Shown: piece after piece, positions 52,434-59,374 of the stretch | How the letters are laid out: each line of letters starts with the position of its first letter | Numbering within the stretch: the first letter of the stretch is position 1 | NCBI GenBank assembly: GCA_937625935.1 | Contig: OW569352.1 | Span: 248,001-312,000 of the forward strand | Direction of reading: 5' to 3' | Source of the DNA: Tetramitus jugosus | Taxonomy: Eukaryota; Heterolobosea; Eutetramitea; Acrasida; Vahlkampfiidae | DNA length: 64,000 nt | Program-made: the position numbers and the translations under genes | The notes under the pieces: model-generated | Database searches by the model: none | The model's input: only the letters and a program-made list of their open reading frames with translations | Told to the model about the DNA's origin: nothing

Positions 52434-52755
52434 TTGTTTTGTTTCTTGTTTTGTCTGATCCATGCGGACAATCCAGTTTCTACGCAACTGTGGTTGTACC
52501 TTTTCTTTTGATGTGAAGGACATCGAATCAGGACGAAAACCAAATCAAGAAACTCAGATTCCAAAAGAATGACTCCATTAATTTGTACTTGTGGGAGATG
52601 ATTCAATCAGAAAGACCCCCGGTCTAGTGCTAATAGATACAGAGCAAACGTACTTTTTGAAGGCCAGGACCTATGCATGCAGCCGTGGGACACCAAAGGA
52701 TCGATCGAGAACATGAAAATCTAGATCAATTTGTTGTAAAATACAACTACTTAGC

Positions 52756-52760
52756 AAAAA
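52756..52760 (-). terminator. Pol III T-run terminator of tRNA-Lys
   Basis: Five T on the minus strand begin 7 bases past the tRNA 3' end. A run of four or more T is the standard RNA polymerase III stop signal. Confidence 0.75.
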
Positions 52761-52766
52761 TCACGT

Positions 52767-52839
52767 CGCCCACCGAGGGGCTCGAACCCTCGACCACAAG
52801 GTTAAGAGCCTTGCGCTCTACCGACTGAGCTAGACGGGC
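52767..52839 (-). tRNA. tRNA-Lys (anticodon CUU)
   Basis: This is a 73-nt cloverleaf without intron and without encoded CCA. The acceptor stem GCCCGTC pairs with GGTGGGC (one G-U at each of two positions), followed by discriminator G. The D arm is GCTC/GAGC. The anticodon arm is CAAGG-CTCTTAA-CCTTG, giving anticodon CUU, which reads AAG (Lys). The T arm is GAGGG-TTCGAGC-CCCTC. Internal promoters fit: box A TAGCTCAGTCGG and box B GGTTCGAGCC. It lies about 40 bp from the left edge of a block of mobile-element DNA. Confidence 0.96.
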
Positions 52840-52908
52840 TGTGTATATGCTCCTAAAATAGCCAGTTTCGATTCGGAGTAATTATTCTGAATCTTTAGAG
52901 TTAGTTTT

Positions 52909-53056
52909 GAACACCTCCGAGGTGTTCAAGAAAGCCAAGAAAGAGATTGCTGCCGAGCAATCATGGTGGACCGTGCAAGAAGCACAACCACCGAAGAAAA
53001 TCCAGTTGAGTTGGATCTCAGTAACCCCGACCACAACACGGAAAAAAATAAATCAT
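52909..53056 (+). repeat. Hairpin-rich segment ending in an A-tract
   Basis: Four stem-loops follow one another: 52909-52927 (GAACACCTC C GAGGTGTTC, 9-bp stem), 52945-52962 (GATTGCT GCCG AGCAATC), a nested pair 52965-52992 (GGTGG..CCACC outside GTGC..GCAC) and 53000-53016 (ATCCA..TGGAT). An A-rich end comes at 53041-53053. The segment CCGAAGAAAA (52991-53000) recurs at 58452-58461 in the retrotransposon tail. The whole looks like a 3' end of a related element, or a structured RNA. No known RNA family is recognised. Confidence 0.45.
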
Positions 53057-53537
53057 GTTACTTTTTAGTTATGGTCACAGCAACCCAACTTAATGAACAC
53101 ATATATTGGCTCTCAGACAATTGAAAATATGAATGCAATGTGTTATGAAACGGTTATATGGGGTATATTAGTTCATGTTAATGTCAAGATTTGCAATATA
53201 TGAGTAATGTTCCACTCTGTGATCATACGATTCAATTTTCTCAAACTCGGTTGGTATAGATTACACAAGTGCTGCTTTGAAATAGGGACCTAAGACAACA
53301 GTATATAGTATTGTCTTCATATCACGTTTATTTTATGTATAAGAGACATCAATACAGTAACCAGATCATATTCAGTATACTGAATAAGTATTTCTGCAGA
53401 AATGACTCTATTTTCGCTTTGTTTCTCAGTGTAACAATCTTCACCCAAGAAGAGCATTGACGATTTGCCAGTTTAACAACACATATCTGGGTATACATTT
53501 CATTTTCATCTATTATACATGGATAACATTCGACAAT
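53057..53537. other. Non-coding segment inside the insertion block, with two palindromes
   Basis: No convincing ORF was seen. It contains two perfect palindromes four bases apart: ATTCAGTATACTGAAT (53370-53385) and ATTTCTGCAGAAAT (53390-53403). They lie about 135 bp beyond the transposase stop codon and could be protein-binding or end sequences of the element. Confidence 0.45.
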
Positions 53538-56500
53538 TCACTTTACATTCATCTTACAGTTCCAAAGCTTCGAACGAGCTGCATTCCTAAGTTCATATTT
53601 CCTAATTGCTTGATGCAAATAATGAACCTTCTTCTTTGCATTTGGGGTAACACTTCTCTGATCCTGCTTGTTGGTCTTATGTTTGATGATGAAGCTCAGA
53701 GTTCGACCAACTCGTTCAATACTGCTGCAGTTGAACTTGGCAAGGGATCTGTATTTGCGCAACTGTTCCTTCATATGTGTAACAAGGAGATGACAGTAAT
53801 AGAATGGTTTAATATTGTAGCAAGATATGAACTGCTCCACAACTACTGTCACATTCATTATGAAGTAAGTAATATCATCATCACTTGGAATCAGAACCAT
53901 TGAAGTGTGAATAATCTTCTGGAGCTTATGCAGTACTGTGATCTCATTCTGATCCAAATTGAGAATACCACTGAAGTAAGCAACATTATCTGGTTTCAAC
54001 AGTTCCAGAACATGATCAGCAGTCATTGACAAACTCTTTCTCTTCTCTCCAATCATGTCTGTCAACTTCACATTGATGCCTTTCTGCTTCAATTGCAGTT
54101 GAAATGTTTTCACTTTTGTAACATCCCATATAGTGTTGTCACTGTTCAAAGATATTGCTGTGGTTGTCTGCTGTATGAATGCTTGAACACGTGAACGCAC
54201 TTGTGTAATATCGCTCAAATCTGGGTTGTGCTCAATGTGATACTTTGTCAGAAAGACAACCAATGCTTCTGCATTTGGCTCGTGCTGGTCACTGTCATCT
54301 GACAAGATCAAATCTTCAAGTCCCTTACCGTACCGCAGAAGAATTGCATCAATGTCTTCCAGCTTTTGGAACTCCTCTTGACGTTCATCGAGTATACACT
54401 TCTGAAGCAGTCCTTTGAAGATCCCTCTTCCAAATGCTAATGTCATGTGTAGAGAGCAGAAATGGTATCTCACCAGATCAAAATGTTCTGATACTGGAAA
54501 GTTACTACGACCGTACACGTTGAGTAGTTCTCTCAAAGCCTTCGCTTCATTAGCAAGATGCCTCTCCTGTGCACACTCTGTCCAGTTGTCCATTCCAGAT
54601 ATTCGGCACTTGGGACACCACCATTTTGTACCAACTCCCTTCATACCAAGAATGTTCAATATAAATATAAGATCACCCAGAAAGTGGAATCTGATTCTAT
54701 AGAGCTCACCGTCTACTATTATGCCATTCTGGTCGATATCAACAAGGATTGGTATCAGGCTGTTCAACAGTGACATTAACCAGAAGTGAGTATCCTTGCC
54801 TTCATACACTCCAATAATATAGTGGTTGAGATCAAGCATTAACTTATTCCTTGGCACGTTCTTATCAGACAATGTCACGTGCGTCATGTTCTTCTTGAGA
54901 TCATTGTTTGCATTCTTATACAGAAACTTTGCGTCTCCACCAAGAGCATGATCGCCTGTTGGAAGTTTAAGGAATGTAATATCTTTTTCATTCACTCTCT
55001 CGACTCTGATATTACCTGTCTCTCCAAGCTTGTTCATAATAGGTTGATAGTCCTTCTCGAGCTCAGCAAGTCGTTCTGGAGTGTACTGTATCCAACTGTC
55101 CATCTTCATGCTATCTTTTGATAGTCTGATCATAGAAGCTATCAATTCGATTACTGATGCTCCTGTTCTTCTATAACCTATGCCATCAACAACATTCGTT
55201 GTGAGTTCTCTACAGCGATTTCGTTGTTGAGGGCTTCTGAATTTCTTTGGTGTTGGTGCTTTTGGTGGTGTATCCACTGTACTAGGTCGAGTTCGCTTGT
55301 TCCTACTTCCTGGAGGTCTACCACGACCCTTGTTTGGTGTTGGCTGTGTGTTGCCTTGATCGCTCTCTGGTTGTGTGTTGTCCGGATGTGAACCTCTGTC
55401 TGTACACTGTGATCCATCTCGTTGAGTGTTGTCAGTACTCAGCGTATTGTCTTGTGTTCCAGCCGTTGTCACACCATTCACTTGAACAGTGTAAATTTCA
55501 AATGACGCATCTATAGCAGTGTGTGCACTACGGTTCTGAGTGAATATGCTTCGTTTCGTTCTTATGAATGTGGGAACAAGGTGATCCCTTACGCCAAATG
55601 CCTTTCCAATGTTAGATTTGTATCTTTGATCTTCAACCTGAGGACAAAGCATAGCACGTTGGTAATCCCATATCTCACTGAGTGTGTCTGGCATGCCATT
55701 GTATATCTCTGCTTGTGCTTCTGCTGATCTTAGGTGTTCTTTTAGTTCTGTCAATACCTCTTCCTCTCTACGGTATAGATAGTCTCCATCTTGAATCGTT
55801 TCAACTACTGAGTTAAATATACGCATCAATAGATAGTTACTCAGTTTCTTCGTAGAGAATATACTATTAAGAAATGACACCATCTTATCCATATTTACCT
55901 CCAGATCCTTATCTGCAACATCTGATCCAGATAAATTGCATAATGAAGTTTTGCAACCAGACAGCACCTCTAATGCTTCAACAAATTGCTCTTTATTCTT
56001 ACGCGCTGCACTTTCTCTAGATCGATCTGTTTTAGCTTGATCTGGGTCTTTGAACTTGATTGTCTGGAAGTTGTGCCTAATATGTATATTCTGACCTTTC
56101 TTCAATACTATCTTCATCATCAATACATATAGTTTCGATTCCTTCTCGTTCTTCAGCATCTTATTCTTCATCTTATATGCTGCAGTTATGATACCTATGA
56201 TATCTAGAAGTGCCTGTTTCGGATGGTGTATCGTCTCATCACTTTTGCCTTTGAGACAGCTCAAATATTTATGACTGCTGTTGACAGTTCTGCCATCAAT
56301 AAGGTGAAATTTGTTCTCTGCAGGTATCTTCTTGAATTGGTCCTTTGTCAATACGTATCGTTCAGTCATTTCTGTTGCTCTTGATTTTCTACCTCTTCGA
56401 CCACTACTAGCTTTGAATTCTTCCACATATTGCGATAGATCGAATACGTTTCTTCGTATTCTCTTATCTGATTCATCTCGTGTGGAGTATGTAACTATTC

Positions 56501-56549
56501 CTAACTCAGTGAATCCACGTTCAAAATCATCATCATCAATATGTGGCAT
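53538..56549 (-). CDS. RAG1/Transib-like DDE transposase (putative)
   Basis: An intact ORF of 1003 residues. The N-terminal ~400 residues are unrecognised. An AT-hook (GRGRPPGSRNK, about 404) sits in a Thr/Gln/Asp-rich linker. The C-terminal half shows GVYEGKDTHFWLMSLLNSL (about 582-600), RFHFLGDLIFILNILGMKG then WWCPKC (about 644), and YYCHLLVTHMKEQLRKY followed by FNCSSIERVGRTL. In RAG1, zinc-binding CxxC and HxxxxH precede the catalytic Glu by 20 residues after the second His. Here the spacing from the second His (about 923) to Glu (about 943) is also 20. The D in GKD fits the second catalytic Asp; the first Asp (perhaps GGDAKF, about 540) is uncertain. hAT or another CxxC/HxxxxH DDE family is the alternative. 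Confidence 0.65.
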   Translation of the reverse strand: MPHIDDDDFERGFTELGIVTYSTRDESDKRIRRNVFDLSQYVEEFKASSGRRGRKSRATEMTERYVLTKDQFKKIPAENKFHLIDGRTVNSSHKYLSCLKGKSDETIHHPKQALLDIIGIITAAYKMKNKMLKNEKESKLYVLMMKIVLKKGQNIHIRHNFQTIKFKDPDQAKTDRSRESAARKNKEQFVEALEVLSGCKTSLCNLSGSDVADKDLEVNMDKMVSFLNSIFSTKKLSNYLLMRIFNSVVETIQDGDYLYRREEEVLTELKEHLRSAEAQAEIYNGMPDTLSEIWDYQRAMLCPQVEDQRYKSNIGKAFGVRDHLVPTFIRTKRSIFTQNRSAHTAIDASFEIYTVQVNGVTTAGTQDNTLSTDNTQRDGSQCTDRGSHPDNTQPESDQGNTQPTPNKGRGRPPGSRNKRTRPSTVDTPPKAPTPKKFRSPQQRNRCRELTTNVVDGIGYRRTGASVIELIASMIRLSKDSMKMDSWIQYTPERLAELEKDYQPIMNKLGETGNIRVERVNEKDITFLKLPTGDHALGGDAKFLYKNANNDLKKNMTHVTLSDKNVPRNKLMLDLNHYIIGVYEGKDTHFWLMSLLNSLIPILVDIDQNGIIVDGELYRIRFHFLGDLIFILNILGMKGVGTKWWCPKCRISGMDNWTECAQERHLANEAKALRELLNVYGRSNFPVSEHFDLVRYHFCSLHMTLAFGRGIFKGLLQKCILDERQEEFQKLEDIDAILLRYGKGLEDLILSDDSDQHEPNAEALVVFLTKYHIEHNPDLSDITQVRSRVQAFIQQTTTAISLNSDNTIWDVTKVKTFQLQLKQKGINVKLTDMIGEKRKSLSMTADHVLELLKPDNVAYFSGILNLDQNEITVLHKLQKIIHTSMVLIPSDDDITYFIMNVTVVVEQFISCYNIKPFYYCHLLVTHMKEQLRKYRSLAKFNCSSIERVGRTLSFIIKHKTNKQDQRSVTPNAKKKVHYLHQAIRKYELRNAARSKLWNCKMNVK

Positions 56550-56810
56550 TTTTTTTTGTGTATTTGTGTGAAAAAAAGTTTTGTGTCACTTGTTGTCAGA
56601 TACTATGTTCAAACAAATCGTGAATAAAATACGTTTATTACTTCGTGAATGATGAATACATTGTTCTACACTTCTTGAATTCATCAGCATCAATGTCTGT
56701 TGTTTCTTTGTTGCTTCTTCTCTGCGAGAGACTGTCGCGGAAAGTGACACTCACATAAACAGTGATGAGAACAACAAATAAACAAATTAACTGATCAAGT
56801 GAGTAATGTA
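56550..56810. other. Gap between the two minus-strand element ORFs
   Basis: This 261-bp stretch follows the companion ORF stop and precedes the transposase start. It contains an A-rich leader just before the transposase ATG (minus strand CACAAAAAAAAATG). Nothing else was recognised. Confidence 0.35.
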
Positions 56811-57518
56811 TTAATCAAGAAAGTGAATAGATCTTCTGACTGGAACAGTGTCAGCATTACAAGTACTTCTGACGAGTTGTGGTGGTGGGTTAGTAGTGTT
56901 ATGTGACAGCTCATTCAAAGCCTTGAAGATACCTCTGTCATCAGCACCTCGGGTAGTTCTCTCTCTACTGTATCCAGATCCAGTTCCACCAACATTCCTC
57001 ACTATCCAATGCATATGGACACGAAGAACATCATTGACATGATCAAACATAAATACCAGTGGATACTGTAACACACAAACTCCTCCTTTCACTATCTTCG
57101 TATCTGGAACTTCACCAATGGTTTGCAATAGAGAGAATCCGTGTTGAATCATACGGATATTGAATAGTTCTACATTTCTTGGCTTTCTCAGAACCTTCTT
57201 GATTCTTTTTCGAATGAACAACTGTCTAAATACACCATAGTCGCAGTCTATATCGCTTGATCGTGTGAACTTGGTCAGTGACTGTCTCCCAGATAGGGTG
57301 TGTTTGATGCAATTCACAATCTTCTTCTTGACCATGGCAACAGTGGCGTTCGACGGTTTCTCCCAACCAATACCCTTTCTACTTCTCACTCTCTGAACAC
57401 GTCTTAAATCTACGGTTGGTACATAATCATCGTCGTATTGGGTGTTCTTAACTCTCGCTCTTTGTGTGAATGATCTCTCATTAATCTCTTGTTGGATGTG
57501 TTCAGTTGATGATGTCAT
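56811..57518 (-). CDS. Companion ORF of the transposase element, unknown function
   Basis: An intact ORF of 235 residues. I do not recognise it. It is strongly basic in its first two thirds (VDLRRVQRVRSRKGIGWEKP; FIRKRIKKVLRKPRNVE), followed by a hydrophobic beta-rich stretch (KGGVCVLQYPLVFMFDHVNDVLRVHMHWIVRNVGG) and a Gly/Arg-rich end. It is on the same strand as, and 261 bp upstream of, the transposase ORF. Both frames are undamaged, so they may form one mobile unit. A DNA- or RNA-binding helper is a guess from charge and context. Confidence 0.5.
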   Translation of the reverse strand: MTSSTEHIQQEINERSFTQRARVKNTQYDDDYVPTVDLRRVQRVRSRKGIGWEKPSNATVAMVKKKIVNCIKHTLSGRQSLTKFTRSSDIDCDYGVFRQLFIRKRIKKVLRKPRNVELFNIRMIQHGFSLLQTIGEVPDTKIVKGGVCVLQYPLVFMFDHVNDVLRVHMHWIVRNVGGTGSGYSRERTTRGADDRGIFKALNELSHNTTNPPPQLVRSTCNADTVPVRRSIHFLD

Positions 57519-57821
57519 TTTTTATTCGATGTATGGTGATGTGTGAAATCGTTTTGTGTGTTTTGATGATTTTGCCCTGGTTGAGTAAAATGTCGTTGTT
57601 ATATTCCTCGTCATCATGATCTCTGTTGTGTGCTTTTGTTTGCTGTGATTTTGGTTTTTGGTAGGCAGAAATACTTTTTTCCTTGTTGTGTGTGAGCTAC
57701 AGAGTCCCCAACTCAACGAACACAAGAAGCGGTCAGCACGTGTCAAGCCTGCTCTCACGCAAAAGAAAAATAAAAGTTCCGCAACGTGGTGCGTGAGCAC
57801 CATTTGTTGTATTAAAAAATA
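57519..57821 (+). other. Right flank of the transposase element; plus-strand tail-like end
   Basis: No ORF was recognised. The last ~70 bases (AAAATAAAAGTT, a GGTGC-GTGA-GCACC hairpin at 57788-57801, then TTGTTGTATTAAAAAA) resemble in layout the retrotransposon tail at 58460-58510 (AATAAAG, AACC..GGTT hairpin, GGTTGTATTAAAAAAAA). This suggests that the segment also ends with a retrotransposon-type 3' tail in plus orientation. Confidence 0.4.
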
Positions 57822-57836
57822 AATTATTCTAAATCT
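57822..57836. repeat. Target-site duplication, left copy
   Basis: AATTATTCTAAATCT is identical to 58511-58525. The two copies flank the retrotransposon tail. Such a 15-bp direct repeat is typical of target-primed reverse transcription. Confidence 0.75.
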
Positions 57837-58510
57837 AAGGATGCCACAGTGGGGGCGGAATTCTGCTTTCTCAAGAACCCACACACTGTTGACAGAAGGC
57901 TGGAATGGTTCCAGCTTCAGGTCAGAAGTGGGACTCTCCACACGGAGGAAGTTGTTCGATGTCTGTATAACACTGGTGCCGAGCCCACAAAGTGTGTCTG
58001 GTGCAACACAGAACCCGAAAGTGTGTTTCACTGTCTCATTCGATGCCCAAGGGCTGTGTATGCAAGAATATGTCTAGCCTTGACTGTCAGTAAGGAGCTG
58101 ATCAGCATGGGTGTGTCCGCCAACAGCTGTATCGACATATGGTTCGATAATATGAGACTGAAGGATGGCAAGATGGAAAAGCGTCCTTTGTGATGGACGA
58201 GTAGAGAATTTCTGAAGGGTATGATGGGCACAGAAACAAATGCCATCGAAGATGTCACCAACGGACTGGTAGAGATTGGGATCAAAACAGCAGAAGCCGG
58301 TAAGAAAGCAAGAACCTATGTGAATGGTGTGAAACGGAGATGTCTCACGACTCTCCTTCACCTCTTCACGGCAACAAAAGCGAAACAACACGCCATTGAG
58401 AATTAATCAGATTAATCAGGTGACCAAGGGTCATCGCTCGAAGAGCGATGGCCGAAGAAAACAAAAGACAATAAAGTGAGCAACCGAAATGGTTGTATTA
58501 AAAAAAAAGT
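57837..58510 (+). mobile_element. 5'-truncated non-LTR retrotransposon (3' end with zf-RVT)
   Basis: Coding begins at once after the left repeat and reads LEWFQLQVRSGTLHTEEVVRC, then KCVWCNTEPESVFHCLIRCP. CX2CX8HX4C is the zinc-binding zf-RVT motif found at the end of many LINE ORF2 proteins. A TGA at 58191-58193 interrupts the frame, but the same frame continues to a stop at 58404-58406. A structured 3' region follows, with hairpins 58419-58431 (GGTGACC/GGTCATC), 58432-58450 (CATCGCTC GAA GAGCGATG) and 58482-58494. It ends with an A-tract of about nine bases. The copy is 5'-truncated and dead. Confidence 0.75.
57849..58406 (+). pseudogene. Remnant of LINE ORF2 C-terminus, interrupted by an in-frame stop
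   Basis: This is the same reading frame as the zf-RVT region, from EFCFLKNPHTVDRRLEWF to AKQHAIEN. The stop TGA at 58191 divides it. The downstream part (WTSREFLKGMMGTETNAIEDVTNGLVEIGIKTAEAGKKARTYVNGVKRRCL) keeps protein-like composition, so it is decay of one ORF rather than two genes. No reverse transcriptase core is present. Confidence 0.65.
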
Positions 58511-58525
58511 AATTATTCTAAATCT
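58511..58525. repeat. Target-site duplication, right copy
   Basis: AATTATTCTAAATCT is an exact match of 57822-57836. It overlaps the last codons and stop of the eS30-like gene on the minus strand (GAT TTA GAA TAA). The insertion therefore lies just past that stop codon and left the protein intact. Confidence 0.75.
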
Positions 58526-58872
58526 CCGAACATTTGCTGAAAGAAAAACTCGTCGATCGTCTGTCTTTCCTTCTTGTAGGGCTTCTTTGTGTTTGTGTCT
58601 CTGCTAGAATAGTCAGCTTGCCATGATCGGTATTTTGCTTCGCATATCAAGTGTTTCTCTCTCCTGAACATTTGCCGATCAATGTCTTTGTGTGTGAGAC
58701 CACCAACAGTAATCTTGCTCATATTGTCAGCTCCATTGCGACCACTCTTCACCTCAGCGTTGAACTTTGTTCTGAGTCTTGTTTTCTTGTTCGTTTGTTC
58801 CTTTTCGCTTGTTTTTTGCACTATTGGCGTTCGGTTCTTTGTTTTACCTGCCCTGGACAGAGCTCCGTACAT
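58513..58872 (-). CDS. eS30-like domain protein with unrecognised C-terminal extension
   Basis: The protein has 119 residues from ATG 58872 (CAAGACAATG leader). The start MYGALSRAGKTKNRTPIV lines up with the conserved start of ribosomal protein eS30 (VHGSLARAGKVRGQTPKV, from family knowledge), sharing 9 of 18 residues. The basic KTSEKEQTNKKTRLRTKFNAE follows as in eS30. Normal eS30 is ~59 residues and ends soon after; here ~75 more residues follow (HKDIDRQMFRREKHLICEAKYRSWQADYS...DEFFFQQMFGDLE), which I do not recognise. No ubiquitin-like FUBI partner is seen upstream. It may be a divergent ribosomal protein or a nucleolar or organelle paralogue. Confidence 0.6.
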   Translation of the reverse strand: MYGALSRAGKTKNRTPIVQKTSEKEQTNKKTRLRTKFNAEVKSGRNGADNMSKITVGGLTHKDIDRQMFRREKHLICEAKYRSWQADYSSRDTNTKKPYKKERQTIDEFFFQQMFGDLE

Positions 58873-59374
58873 TGTCTTGATGGTTTTGTTGGATCTTGCT
58901 TTCTTGCTTGTGACCACCTTAAAAAAGTTGCGGCTTCGAACTAAATCGCTCGAACTTTCAGAAACACTGATTTTACAACAGGAAAAAATGACACATAAAA
59001 AAAAGTTTCTTGGTTGTATGGAGACTCCTCGACAAAAAACAACCAGATCTATGAAAAAGAATGACCATCGAGTTTCTTGAAGGACAAGCTGACAATCTTT
59101 TTTCCCGGTACAAACGCCTTCGCAAGTGAGCATTTTTGCGCTGCGAGCCATTTATGGCCTCGAAAGAAACAATTCTTCCGTCGCTGAGACTGAGAGCTCC
59201 TATCCCTCCTCACCATCACACTCCGGACCGAGTGGTGAGATGTGTGCCACACTCAAGACCTGAGACGACGGTCGCCAGCATCACCAAAACACACAAACCT
59301 CCTCACCAAAAAACACACAAAACACACGTTCTCTCATCTGTCCACCCAACAACAACAACAACCATAACATCACA
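58873..59374. promoter_or_regulatory. Divergent intergenic region, eS30-like and PHIP/BRWD-like genes
   Basis: This 502-bp stretch holds both leaders. The in-frame extension of the eS30-like ORF to 59151 has many hydrophobic and Cys codons and is probably not translated. ACACACAAA-rich repeats (59280-59330) and ACAACAACA lead into ATG 59375. Confidence 0.4.

Larger units (their letters stand above)
52880..58525. mobile_element. Composite insertion block (transposase element plus retrotransposon tails)
   Basis: The block is bounded by near-identical 15-bp motifs: AATTATTCTGAATCT at 52880-52894 and AATTATTCTAAATCT at 58511-58525. A third, exact copy sits at 57822-57836. The left and right copies are also both preceded by AGT. 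Between copies 1 and 2 are a hairpin-rich segment, a DDE transposase ORF and a companion ORF on the minus strand. Between copies 2 and 3 is a plus-strand, 5'-truncated retrotransposon tail. The simplest reading is insertion twice at one target, leaving duplications each time. The left copy has one mismatch, so this is inference. Before insertion, the eS30-like stop codon would have lain about 40 bp from the tRNA-Lys gene. Confidence 0.55.

Noticed and set aside
52909-53056. Possible hammerhead or other self-cleaving ribozyme
   Set aside because: The hammerhead core elements CUGAUGA and GAAA in the right arrangement are missing. The hairpins alone do not support a ribozyme call.
53457-53903. 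Plus-strand ORF of 148 codons opposite the transposase C-terminus
   Set aside because: It is antisense to a frame with clear motifs (HLLVTH, SIERVGRTL) and has no recognisable content.
57522-58031. 170-codon minus-strand ORF between the companion ORF and the LINE tail
   Set aside because: It runs antisense to the zf-RVT coding region and crosses the 15-bp duplication, so it joins two unrelated segments. No motif was seen.
58872-59151. N-terminal extension of the eS30-like protein to 59151
   Set aside because: The extra 93 residues are Phe, Cys and Ser-rich and unlike FUBI or any presequence. The sequence before ATG 58872 looks like a normal leader.
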